From contig DATKPQ010000193.1 of the NCBI GenBank assembly GCA_035523995.1, positions 14,518-78,517 of the forward strand: a stretch of DNA of 64,000 nt. The letters run 5' to 3'. Under the pieces are notes generated by a model. It saw only the letters and a program-made list of their open reading frames with translations, made no database searches and was not told the origin of the DNA. Numbering within the stretch: position 1 is the first letter of the stretch; each line of letters begins with the position of its first letter. Shown here one piece after another: positions 1 to 7,608 of this stretch. The stretch comes from JASHVB01 sp035523995 (GTDB taxonomy: Bacteria; Pseudomonadota; Alphaproteobacteria; Acetobacterales; Acetobacteraceae). A program made the translations under genes and the position numbers.

Positions 1-1
1 C

Positions 2-223
2 CTCGGCACCGGCGCCGCGGCAATCGGTGATGGCTCGGGCGCCGGCTTCGTCGGCACCCAACACCAACTCCGCGAAGCGCCGGGCTACAGCATCGGCACG
101 GGCGCTGCGCGTGTCGGCGACGGGTCGGATTCGAACTACGAGGCCACGCAGCGCGCGTTGCGCAACACGCCGGGCTTCCGGTTTGGTGAGGCAAATGCGC
201 GGGTGTTCACCTGGGGCGAGTAA
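2..223 (+). CDS. C-terminal part of a Gly/Asp-rich repeat protein (5' end outside the window)
   Basis: The frame is open from base 2 to a TAA at 221-223, giving the last 73 residues of a protein whose start lies before the window. It contains two copies of a unit of about 35 residues with the core GTGAAxxGDGS followed by an aromatic and TQxxLR; the second copy reads GYSIGTGAARVGDGSD. The same unit occurs in the next gene, so the two are neighbouring paralogues. I do not recognise the family and assign no function. The gene ends just before a strong terminator hairpin, which supports this as the real stop. Confidence 0.6.
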   Translation, partial: LGTGAAAIGDGSGAGFVGTQHQLREAPGYSIGTGAARVGDGSDSNYEATQRALRNTPGFRFGEANARVFTWGE

Positions 224-255
224 GCCGGCGCCGCGCTCATAGGTTTTGTTTAGCG

Positions 256-293
256 GCCTCGGCCACCGTTTCGCGGTGGCCGAGGCTTTTTTT
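256..293 (+). terminator. Rho-independent terminator
   Basis: A perfect 13-bp stem (256-268 with 274-286) closes a 5-base loop and is followed by seven T residues at 287-293. It lies 33 bases after the stop of the first repeat protein and before the next gene, so the two paralogues are probably separate transcripts. Confidence 0.9.
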
Positions 294-443
294 GTTGCGG
301 CTGGGAGGCGTCGACGCGCCGTGCGATTTCAACTTCCTGATCGGCCCGCGGACCGGTTGCTTAGCCGCCACGAGCACCCACTTCTGGGGCAAGACGAACG
401 CGCAATCGCTCCAAGTGGGCATTGCGACATCGGAGAGCGTGCA

Positions 444-755
444 ATGAAGTCCCAGATCTTCGCTGGCGCGGCTGCGATTGCACTGACCATGGCCATTGGG
501 CACGCGGCCTTTGCCGGCAGCAGTACCAGTCAGGATTCAGGGCAGAACCAGACGTGGCTTCGGATGACGGCTGGTTACAGTGTTGGGACGGGCGAAGCGC
601 ATATCGGCGACGGGTCCGATCCCTCGTACTACACGCCTCGCTACAGCGGTGGGACCGGTGCTGCGCGGGTGGGTGACGGGTCCGATCCCGGGTTCCTGGA
701 CACCCAGCGCACGCTGCGGACCTTGCCAGGCTGTTGCGGCGGCGGCGGCGGTTAG
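444..755 (+). CDS. Small exported Gly/Asp-rich repeat protein
   Basis: A 103-residue protein. The ATG at 444 was chosen over an upstream in-frame start because it has a GGAGAG ribosome site seven bases away and begins a typical signal peptide (MKSQIFAGAAAIALTMAIGH, likely cut after AAFAG). The mature part has two units like those of the preceding partial gene, with cores GYSVGTGEAHIGDGSD and YSGGTGAARVGDGSD, and ends in a cysteine-pair plus glycine run (CCGGGGG). It is probably periplasmic or secreted. The family is not recognised; the repeated GDGSD motifs could bind a divalent cation, but that is only a guess from composition. Confidence 0.6.
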   Translation: MKSQIFAGAAAIALTMAIGHAAFAGSSTSQDSGQNQTWLRMTAGYSVGTGEAHIGDGSDPSYYTPRYSGGTGAARVGDGSDPGFLDTQRTLRTLPGCCGGGGG

Positions 756-950
756 TCGCGAGGTTGCCGGGCGGAGCGCGCGGGATATCGGGCACCTGCA
801 TGGGCTCGCCGTATCGGTCCGAAGCATGGCCGCGCCTATCAGCATTGCGCCTCAGGACCCGCTATCTTATCAACTCTGACGTTCACTTCAGATGTCAAGG
901 TGCCTTGTACTATCAGGCCGCTGAATGTTTGATGTACACCGTCACACGTA

Positions 951-1053
951 TGTCATTGCGAGGCGCGAAGCGCTGAAGCAACCTCGGTCGAGCGGCGCTC
1001 GAACGGACGCAAACCATTCGACCGAGATTGCTTCGGCGTCATGCGTTGCGTCA
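951..1053. repeat. REP-like palindromic intergenic repeat, copy 1 (diverged)
   Basis: The left arm begins TGTCATTGCGAGGCGCGAAG and runs to CCTCGGTCGA; the right arm (from about 1017) is its inverted counterpart, TCGACCGAGATTGCTTCGG. This is the most diverged of seven copies in the window. The rest of the 756-1164 gap shows no gene that I can support. Confidence 0.7.
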
Positions 1054-1164
1054 CCTGATCGCGGCGGCGCGTGCCGCGGGATGGCAGGCGTCGCGCAACA
1101 CCCAAAGTCCGCGTAACCCGAAGCTCGCGCGCGCGTGCTGGGGCGATCCCAGGCCGGTCGTCCA

Positions 1165-2073
1165 TTAGCACCCCAATACCGTCCCCACCGGAACCGGATG
1201 CCCGCGCAGGAACGCATCGGCGGACATGGCGCTTCGACCAGCAAGCTGCACGCGCCTCAACCGCAGCGCCTGCCCGCCGCAAGCGACAGCCAGCCCATCG
1301 TCGAGCACTCTACCTGGCTCGCCGGCCCCCACCGCAACCTCTGCCGCCAGCACCTTCAGAACCTTGCCGTCCAGCATCGTGAAGGTGCCCGGCCACGGAT
1401 CGAACGCGCGCACCTGGCGTTCGATCGCTGCTGCGTTGTGCGTCCAGTCGATCCGGCCATCGTCACGGGTCAGCTTCGCCGCATAGGTCGCGCCCTCGGC
1501 GGGCTGCGGTACTGGCGGCGGGTTTTCGGCCAGAGCAAGCAGGACCAGCCGCGCGCCGAGCCCTGCCAGTTCGTCGTGCAGCGCGCCGCAGGTGGTCTGC
1601 GGCCGGATCGGCACGGCTTCCCGCAGCAGCATCGGCCCGGTATCGAGACCCGCGTCCATCTGCATGATCGTCACGCCGGTCGCGGCATCGCCGGCGAGGA
1701 TCGCTGCCTGCATCGGCGCGGCGCCGCGCCAGCGCGGCAACAGGCTGGCGTGAATATTCAGGCAGCCGCGCCGTGGCGCGTCCAGCATCGCCTGCGGCAG
1801 GATCAGCCCGTAGGCGGCCACCACCGCCGCATCCAGACCCAGAGCCGCGAACGAAGCCTGCGCCGCTTCGTCGCGCCGCAACCGCACCGGTGTGCGCACT
1901 TCGAGGCCCAAATGCTCGGCCGCACGCTGTGCCGGGCATTTCTGCACCGCCTGGCCGCGGCCCGCCGGCCGGGGCGGCTGGCAATAGACCGCGGCGATCA
2001 TGTGCCCCGCCGCATGTAGCGCGCACAGCGCCGGCACGGCGAAATCCGGTGAGCCCATGAACGCGAGCCGCAT
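1165..2073 (-). CDS. fmt: Methionyl-tRNA formyltransferase
   Basis: This 302-residue enzyme transfers a formyl group from 10-formyltetrahydrofolate to Met-tRNA(fMet) for translation initiation in the cytoplasm. The N-terminal formyltransferase domain begins MRLAFMGSPDFAVPAL and carries the signature SLLPRWRGAAP with the preceding NIHA catalytic segment; the C-terminal OB-like tRNA-binding domain follows from about residue 200 (RAFDPWPGTFT). Length matches the family norm of about 310. It follows def on the same strand with nine bases between them, the usual def-fmt operon that pairs formylation with deformylation. Confidence 0.97.
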   Translation of the reverse strand: MRLAFMGSPDFAVPALCALHAAGHMIAAVYCQPPRPAGRGQAVQKCPAQRAAEHLGLEVRTPVRLRRDEAAQASFAALGLDAAVVAAYGLILPQAMLDAPRRGCLNIHASLLPRWRGAAPMQAAILAGDAATGVTIMQMDAGLDTGPMLLREAVPIRPQTTCGALHDELAGLGARLVLLALAENPPPVPQPAEGATYAAKLTRDDGRIDWTHNAAAIERQVRAFDPWPGTFTMLDGKVLKVLAAEVAVGAGEPGRVLDDGLAVACGGQALRLRRVQLAGRSAMSADAFLRGHPVPVGTVLGC

Positions 2074-2082
2074 CGGCCGCGC

Positions 2083-2652
2083 CTACTTGTCCTCGTTGTT
2101 CTTCTGCCGTTGCTCCTTCGCGAGCCGGCGCATGATGATGTTGCGCTTCAAAGCGGAAAGACGATCGACGAACAGAACGCCGTTCAGGTGGTCGATCTCG
2201 TGCTGCAGGCAGGCGGCGAGCAAGCCGTCGGCGTCCACTTCCTTGCGGGCACCGCTCGCGTCAAGGTAGCGCACTTTCACGCGGGCGGGACGCGTCACCT
2301 CGGCATACTGGCCGGGCAGCGACAGGCAGCCTTCCTCTCGCGAGGCTTGCTCCGTGCTCTGCGCGACGATTTCGGGGTTGATCAGGGCCATGGGGGCAGG
2401 CTTGTCGTCCGGCATCAGGTCAATGGTGATGACGCGCAAGCTTTCCCCCACCTGTGGAGCAGCCAGGCCGATGCCGGGGGCGCGATACATGGTATTGAAC
2501 ATGCGGGGCACCAGATCGCGCACCGCCGCCTGGTCAGCGGGTCCCACCGGGCGCGCGCGCGTCTTTAACACCGGATGCGGGGCGATCAGGATCGGCAGCG
2601 TTTCGTAGGTGCTGGGAGGCGCAGCGTTGGCCATGGCGTCCATGTTACGCAT
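2083..2652 (-). CDS. def: Peptide deformylase
   Basis: Removes the formyl group from the initiator methionine of nascent proteins. All three metallo-hydrolase motifs are present in order: GIGLAAPQVG, EGCLSLP (metal cysteine) and HEIDHLNGVLF (two metal histidines and the catalytic glutamate). The start is uncertain: an upstream GTG at 2664 and ATGs at 2643 and 2634 are in the same frame, and the upstream AGGACAG does not decide between them; ATG 2652 is a compromise. It is the first gene of the def-fmt pair. The lysine-rich, polar C-terminus (KEQRQKNNEDK) is typical of alphaproteobacterial homologues. Confidence 0.96.
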   Translation of the reverse strand: MRNMDAMANAAPPSTYETLPILIAPHPVLKTRARPVGPADQAAVRDLVPRMFNTMYRAPGIGLAAPQVGESLRVITIDLMPDDKPAPMALINPEIVAQSTEQASREEGCLSLPGQYAEVTRPARVKVRYLDASGARKEVDADGLLAACLQHEIDHLNGVLFVDRLSALKRNIIMRRLAKEQRQKNNEDK

Positions 2653-2734
2653 GTAGCTTCGCACCTGTCCTAGATCAACGCATCTCGGGGTAGCGGGTCA
2701 CGCCTGCGCGACCGGGCCTGGACAGTTTGGCCCC

Positions 2735-2763
2735 CTTGCAACCGGCGGCCCGGGTGCCAAGAT
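2735..2763 (+). promoter_or_regulatory. Possible sigma-32-type promoter for the Hsp20 gene
   Basis: A CTTG at 2735-2738 and CCAAGAT at 2757-2763 are spaced by 18 bases, which resembles the alphaproteobacterial heat-shock pattern (CTTG, 17-18 bases, CYTATNT) with two mismatches in the -10 part. The only support is position in front of an Hsp20 gene. Confidence 0.25.
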
Positions 2764-2830
2764 GTTGCGCAGCCGGGATGCCGATACCGGGTCCTGGCGG
2801 ACGCTTCGCTCTGCTTCATGAGGGGGCCGG

Positions 2831-3313
2831 ATGACCACGCGGTTGTTCACATCGCCATTGTTCCTGGGTTTCGACCATCTTGAGCAAATGCTTGAGCGTG
2901 CGTCGAAGAACTCTTCTGATGGCTACCCGCCATACAACATCGAGCAAGTCAGTCCGTCGGGGCTGCGCATCACGCTCGCGGTGGCCGGGTTCACCATGGA
3001 CGAGTTGCAGATCACCCAGGAAGACAACCAGTTGGTGATCCGGGGCCGGCAGGCGGACGATTCGCAGGGGCGCGTGTTCCTGCATCGCGGCATTGCCGCG
3101 CGGCAGTTCCAGCGCGCTTTCGTGCTGGCGGAGGGAATCGAGGTGAAGGGTGCGTGGCTCGATAACGGGCTGCTGCACATCGATCTGACGCGGCCTCAGC
3201 CGGAACCGCGGGTGAAGACGATCCAGATCAATCGCGGCGCTACGGCTGGCGGCGGCAAGAGCAACGGCAGTGGCCGGACGCGGGTGGTGGAAAGCGAGGT
3301 TGAACCGGGCTGA
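2831..3313 (+). CDS. Hsp20-family small heat-shock protein
   Basis: A 160-residue alpha-crystallin-domain chaperone that holds unfolding proteins in the cytoplasm. The N-terminus (LFLGFDHLEQMLERA) is typical of the alphaproteobacterial IbpA/HspD group. The crystallin domain runs from about residue 34 (YPPYNIEQVSPSGLRITLAV) to about 130, with the conserved GVxxG-type region replaced by KGAWLDNGLLHIDL. A purine-rich GAGGGGGCCGG precedes the ATG. The Gly/Ser-rich tail follows the IXI-like segment TIQINRG. It is followed by a DUF1150 gene, the usual partner. Confidence 0.93.
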   Translation: MTTRLFTSPLFLGFDHLEQMLERASKNSSDGYPPYNIEQVSPSGLRITLAVAGFTMDELQITQEDNQLVIRGRQADDSQGRVFLHRGIAARQFQRAFVLAEGIEVKGAWLDNGLLHIDLTRPQPEPRVKTIQINRGATAGGGKSNGSGRTRVVESEVEPG

Positions 3314-3421
3314 GTCCCCGCGCGCAGAAGCAAGGTGGCGGGAGCCGAAGCGACAGGTCCCGTGGCGAACCAGGACGGCAAGGTGCTCCACAGAGGCCTG
3401 GTGCCGGAGAGGAGAAGGGCA

Positions 3422-3682
3422 ATGAATATCGATGCGGCTGACCAGATGAATGAGACCAACCCGAATGCGCCTGTGATGGTGGACGTGCGCAAGCTGTCGC
3501 CGGAGCAATTCGCGCAGCTCGGCATGGCGAAGCTGGCGTATGTGAAGCCGGTGATCGTGAATGGATCTGCGGGCTTCGCGATCCATGCGGCTGACGGGAC
3601 GCCGATGGCGGTGGCTGCCGACCGCGAGGTGGCGATTGCTGCGATCGTGCAGCACGAGATGCTGCCAGCCCTGGTGCATTAG
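3422..3682 (+). CDS. DUF1150 family protein
   Basis: An 86-residue protein. The ATG at 3422 was preferred over an upstream in-frame start because GGAGAGGAGAAGGG lies directly before it. The family core LSPEQFAQLGMAKLAYVKPV and the following GFAIHAADGTPMAVAADRE identify DUF1150, a small alphaproteobacterial family of unknown function commonly encoded just after an Hsp20 gene, as here (about 108 bases downstream). The conserved pairing suggests a role in heat-shock or proteostasis, but no biochemical activity is known to me. It is probably co-transcribed with the Hsp20 gene. Confidence 0.85.
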   Translation: MNIDAADQMNETNPNAPVMVDVRKLSPEQFAQLGMAKLAYVKPVIVNGSAGFAIHAADGTPMAVAADREVAIAAIVQHEMLPALVH

Positions 3683-3766
3683 CGAGGCATAGAACCTCGC
3701 GTGAGCGGGCGAGGTCAGGCGCCGAAGGCAGCGAGCGAGGGTGAGGGTGATCGGGCCGGCAGGAAG

Positions 3767-4831
3767 CTATAACGTGCCGACCCGATCATCCTCATCCTTG
3801 GTGCCTGGCACCTCTCGATGGTCCGCATCGCGGTCCAACTCCGCTTCGCGGCGGAGGCTTTTGGGGAGTGCGGTCTGGCCTAGTACCCAGCCTTCCCAAT
3901 TGCGGATCCAGGGATCATCGGGGGACGTGTCCGGGCGATGAGCCGCCAGCACGTTCAACACGCATAGGACACCCAGCACACAATCGAACCGGTCTTCCCC
4001 GGCAGCATCGGCGCCGAAGCCGTGTGCTGCTGCACTCTGCAGGGCTGGCTCGGGGATGGCGTGCAAACGATGCATGGCGGCCAACAGTACATCGGCGGCG
4101 GCCGCGCGGTCGGATTGCCGTCGCTTGCTGCCTTTGAGGCGGATGCCGAGATGGCGCAGCGCCTCGGCAGGATAGGTCTCCGCCAGCGCGACGCTGCCCG
4201 GCGCCAGCAATGACAGAAATGCGCCAGCGAAGGGCCAGATGCGGAGGTCTTCGCCCGACGCAAGCGCCGGCAGCAGCATGTCTCGCCATGCGGCGATGGC
4301 CGCCTTCCCCGACTGGTTGGCGCCGAGCGTCCAGAACAGGGGCGCTCCTGTCGGCCGTTCGGTGGTGGCCTGGTCGCAGGCACGCGACAGGCCGCTGGCG
4401 GGCCCGAGCCCCAAGGCCGCGGCATGGGCGGCTCGTGTCATGCCGGCGATTCCCCGGGCAGGGTAGAACGGGCGTTGCGGCGTCAATTCGTCCAGCGATG
4501 CGCAGACGTGGAAGAAGTCCGGCCAGTTGCGGGTGGTATGCAAGAACTCCAGGAAGCCGGCTTCAGGGCGTAGCGCGGCATAGGCACGGGGAACGCCAAG
4601 CGGCAGATCCACGCCGAGGGCAACAGGGCCGCCCGACGCTTCCTGGCGCAGGCGAGCCAGGAAGGTGGCAACCTCCCCGACCGGGCGCGGTTCGCTGAGA
4701 TGCCAGCCTTGCGGACACCGGTGCGCAACCGCGACCCAGCGCTTGCGGGGATCGATGCTCCAATCTGCGTGCGCGGCGAGCGCAGCGGGCGTGAGGTCGC
4801 GGGTTGCGTTGCCGGTCACTGAACTTCCCAC
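3767..4831 (-). CDS. Hypothetical protein, DUF429/RNase H-fold-like
   Basis: A 354-residue cytoplasmic protein without signal or membrane segments. It has an acidic residue in each of the places expected for a DUF429-type RNase H fold: the early ADWSIDPRKRWVAVA strand, the central GVDLPLGVPRAYA motif and a late DCVLGVLCVLNVLA helix. Substrate and partners are unknown. The C-terminus is charged (REAELDRDADHREVPGTKDED). It is divergently oriented to the oxidoreductase gene starting at 4900, leaving about 70 bases for both promoters. The domain assignment rests on motif layout only. Confidence 0.65.
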   Translation of the reverse strand: MGSSVTGNATRDLTPAALAAHADWSIDPRKRWVAVAHRCPQGWHLSEPRPVGEVATFLARLRQEASGGPVALGVDLPLGVPRAYAALRPEAGFLEFLHTTRNWPDFFHVCASLDELTPQRPFYPARGIAGMTRAAHAAALGLGPASGLSRACDQATTERPTGAPLFWTLGANQSGKAAIAAWRDMLLPALASGEDLRIWPFAGAFLSLLAPGSVALAETYPAEALRHLGIRLKGSKRRQSDRAAAADVLLAAMHRLHAIPEPALQSAAAHGFGADAAGEDRFDCVLGVLCVLNVLAAHRPDTSPDDPWIRNWEGWVLGQTALPKSLRREAELDRDADHREVPGTKDEDDRVGTL

Positions 4832-4899
4832 GGCCAGCGAGGTCGGTTGCCATACCCCGAGGATGGACTTCGGTACCGTTCTCTCGGCATCATGCCGTC

Positions 4900-5883
4900 A
4901 TGCTTCGTCTCCGCGTCCTCCGCAAAGCCGATTCCCTGGACGACCTCGAGCTGCGGCTGGAGCCCGTCGGCGACCTGCCCCGTGGCGCCGACGACGTACT
5001 GATCGATCTGGGCTTCGCCGGGGTCAATCCATCCGACGTCCGGGCAACCTCGGGGCTGATGCCGCAGGCCGTTTTTCCGCGCACGCCGGGCCGGGAATGG
5101 TCCGGCATCGTGGTGGAGGGGCCACCGGATTTGCTGGGCCAGGAGGTGTTCGGCGCCGGCGGTGATCTGGGCATCACGCGCGACGGCTCGCACGGGGCGC
5201 GGATGGTGGTGCCGCGCAGTGCTATTGTTCCCAAACCATCGGCGCTGTCGCTGGCGGAAGCGGGGACGCTGGGGGTGCCATTCGTCACCGCCGCGGAGAG
5301 CTTTCGCCGGGCGGGGATGCCGCGGCCGGGCGAGGTCGTGCTGGTGATGGCGGTGAATGGCAAAGTGGGGCAAGCGGCGGCACAGATCGCGGCATGGCGC
5401 GGCGCGCGGGTGATTGGCGTTGCCCGCCGCGCGGAGCCATTCGCGGGGGCGGATTGCGTGCCGGTGGACATGATCGACTCGTCGGTGGGCGATGTGGCGA
5501 AGGCGGTGCGCGCCGCCACTGGCGGGCATGGTGCCGACATCGTGGTGAATACCGTGGGCAGCCCGTATTTCGCTGCAGCCAATGCCGCCATGGCACATGG
5601 CGCGCGGCAGGTGCTGATGTCCACACGCGAGCGGCCGGTGCCGTTCGACATTTTCACGTTCTACCGCGGCCGGCACAGTTTCTTTGGTGTGGATTCGCTG
5701 GCGCTGGATGCCACCGGGTCGGCGGCGTTGTTGCGCGAGCTGCTGCCAGGGTTCGAAAGCGGGGCGCTGCGGCCGTTCCCGGTGCGCGACGAATCGACGT
5801 TTTCTCTGGGGCAAGCGAGGGATGCCTATCGTGCGGTCCTCGCCGGCGCGCGCGATAGGGTGGTTCTTAAGCTGGGACGTTGA
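4900..5883 (+). CDS. Zinc-free MDR-family quinone oxidoreductase/alcohol dehydrogenase-like protein
   Basis: A 327-residue medium-chain dehydrogenase/reductase. The GroES-like N-domain contains GFAGVNPSDVRATSG and TPGREWSGIVVEG; the Rossmann domain has the nucleotide motif NGKVGQAAAQIAAWRGARV and then HGADIVVNTVGSP. No set of structural-zinc cysteines is visible, so this belongs with the NADPH:quinone reductase type rather than zinc alcohol dehydrogenases. ATG 4900 is used because homologues start near MLRLRVLRKA; an in-frame ATG at 4804 would add 32 unconvincing residues and overlap the opposite gene. Substrate unknown. Confidence 0.85.
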   Translation: MLRLRVLRKADSLDDLELRLEPVGDLPRGADDVLIDLGFAGVNPSDVRATSGLMPQAVFPRTPGREWSGIVVEGPPDLLGQEVFGAGGDLGITRDGSHGARMVVPRSAIVPKPSALSLAEAGTLGVPFVTAAESFRRAGMPRPGEVVLVMAVNGKVGQAAAQIAAWRGARVIGVARRAEPFAGADCVPVDMIDSSVGDVAKAVRAATGGHGADIVVNTVGSPYFAAANAAMAHGARQVLMSTRERPVPFDIFTFYRGRHSFFGVDSLALDATGSAALLRELLPGFESGALRPFPVRDESTFSLGQARDAYRAVLAGARDRVVLKLGR

Positions 5884-6068
5884 TACCTTGGATTGGCTGA
5901 CGCCGAACTCAGTGCGTCGGACCGTCGGTGTTGCGCGGAATTCGGAAAAGGTGGCCGGGTACTTTGGTGGCGGGCGCTCGCCGGGGTCAGGAAGTGTTAG
6001 CGGTCGCCGAATGTAACAGCGGTGACTGGCGGACAGCGTTACCACACTGACAGCATTGACATGCTGGA

Positions 6069-7073
6069 CTATTTCGCCGTTGCGCGGCGGGCCAAGGTCA
6101 GAATCGCGTGGCGAGACAGCGTGTGATCGGGTGCGCCGGTGCGCTTGCAGTTGCGTTCGGCCTGGTTCAGGCCTGCCATAGCGGCTTCCAGCGACGCCGA
6201 GGTCCATAGGTTCAGCGCCCGGGTGAATGCCGCCATCCGGCCGAAAAATACCGGCGGGCGCGCCGCCTTGGCTGCGTCGCTCGCGCTTATGCCGGTTTCC
6301 ATCAGCAAGCGCGCCCGATACAGCCGTTGCAGATGCATCAGCGCGCCACGCAGCACGCCAACAGGCGCCGAGCCCTCGGCCATCGCTTGCTCCAAGGCGC
6401 GGTCTGTCGTTGCGACATCGCCGATGGTCGCGGCGAACAGGGCATCGTCGAGCGACAGGCCTGCCGCGTCGCCGACACAGTGGATGGCCATGTCCACATC
6501 CACGCGGCCTCCCGGCCCGGCGTACAGCGCCAGCTTCTCAAGTTCGGCATGGGTGGCGACCTGATCTGCGCCGAGCTGGCCGGAAAGCCAGGACAACGCG
6601 TCGGAATCGATGCCGACATTCGCCGTGTGCAGCGTGTGGCGGATCGTCTCCTCCAGTGCCCGTCCTTCTTCCGGATAGCAGCCGATCGCGACTCCGTCTG
6701 GCGCAGAATCCAGCAAAGCACGCAACTTGGAACGCGCCGGCATGCCGGCGCCTTCCAGCACGACAAGGGCTTCGGCCTTGCTGGCGAGGACTGCCTGTAT
6801 GGCAGACAGGGCGGAATCGGACGCCTCGCGACACCGCACCACGCGCCGGCCGCCGGTGAGCGGGACGGAAGCTGCCTCGGCTGCCAATTGGCCGAGGTCC
6901 TCGCGTGCCAACACTGCGACCAGGAACGGATCGTCGAGCGATCCCGCCACGGCACGCACCAAGGTTTCGGCGCGATGGCGGACCATGCCGACATCATCGC
7001 CGTAGAGCAATGCGACGCGCACATTTCCTGGCTTGCGCAGAAAGGCGGCAAGCCGCTGGGGCGCGAGTTTCAT
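6069..7073 (-). CDS. holA: DNA polymerase III delta subunit
   Basis: A 334-residue clamp-loader subunit that opens the beta clamp during replication. The start MKLAPQRLAAFLRKPG at 7073 lies four bases after the lptE stop. Family features are the N-terminal VRVALLYGDDVGMVRHRAETLVRAVAG segment and the AAA+ lid region, then the C-terminal collar domain with LRGALMHLQRLYRARLLMETG. Length is normal for HolA. It is the last gene of leuS-lptE-holA, an arrangement conserved across alphaproteobacteria, with tight spacing that indicates co-transcription. Confidence 0.93.
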   Translation of the reverse strand: MKLAPQRLAAFLRKPGNVRVALLYGDDVGMVRHRAETLVRAVAGSLDDPFLVAVLAREDLGQLAAEAASVPLTGGRRVVRCREASDSALSAIQAVLASKAEALVVLEGAGMPARSKLRALLDSAPDGVAIGCYPEEGRALEETIRHTLHTANVGIDSDALSWLSGQLGADQVATHAELEKLALYAGPGGRVDVDMAIHCVGDAAGLSLDDALFAATIGDVATTDRALEQAMAEGSAPVGVLRGALMHLQRLYRARLLMETGISASDAAKAARPPVFFGRMAAFTRALNLWTSASLEAAMAGLNQAERNCKRTGAPDHTLSRHAILTLARRATAK

Positions 7074-7077
7074 ATCG

Positions 7078-7608
7078 TCAGCGCAACGCCACCGCGTCCT
7101 GGCGGCGGAAGTAGGCGGCAAGCTGCATCGTGATCTGGTCTGCAATGACGGACGCCAGGCGCTGTTGCAAAGCGTCGTTATCCATGTCCGCCGCGAAGTA
7201 CTGTTGGTCCAGTACGTTGAAAGCATCGAGTGCGCGGGCGGCACCGTTGGTGATATGCGCGCCGTCCGGCGTGGTCAGCGTCCATGTCGCATTGGCGATC
7301 AGCCGGATCCGCGTGGCAATCGTGTCGGGGAGAATGCCAATGCCTTCACCGCTGACGGAGAAGCTCACCGCGAGATTGTACCGGCTGGACCCGCCGGAAT
7401 CGCTGCCGAACCGCTCCTGCAAGTCCTGCCGAAGCTCCTGGCCGGGTCGATCCGGGATCAGGTTGACGTGGATTGCCGCCAGATTCCGCTCCGCCGGGCC
7501 GGGCTTGCCGGACGCGGTGGGCATATAGACCGGCTGGAAGCCGCACCCTGCAACCAATGCTGCGCTTCCCAGCGCCATCGCCCAGCGATGCGGCAATGCG
7601 CGCTTCAT
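7078..7608 (-). CDS. lptE: LPS-assembly lipoprotein LptE
   Basis: A 176-residue outer-membrane lipoprotein that plugs LptD and helps insert lipopolysaccharide. The N-terminal signal ends in the lipobox LVAGC, giving Cys22 as the lipidated residue, followed by GFQPVYMP. The LptE-type core (RYNLAVSFSVSGEGIGILPD and the C-terminal LASVIADQITMQLAAYF helix) is clear. Its ATG overlaps the leuS TGA by four bases, which suggests translational coupling, and holA follows after four bases. Confidence 0.92.
   Translation of the reverse strand: MKRALPHRWAMALGSAALVAGCGFQPVYMPTASGKPGPAERNLAAIHVNLIPDRPGQELRQDLQERFGSDSGGSSRYNLAVSFSVSGEGIGILPDTIATRIRLIANATWTLTTPDGAHITNGAARALDAFNVLDQQYFAADMDNDALQQRLASVIADQITMQLAAYFRRQDAVALR

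Noticed and set aside
3682..3700. Hairpin after the DUF1150 gene (GCGAGG...CCTCGC) as a terminator
   Set aside because: Only six base pairs and no T-run follows.
4816..6207. Long minus-strand open frame (463 codons) opposite the MDR oxidoreductase
   Set aside because: It is antisense to a clear MDR protein; its sequence is low-complexity and without domain signs. High GC content keeps such frames open.
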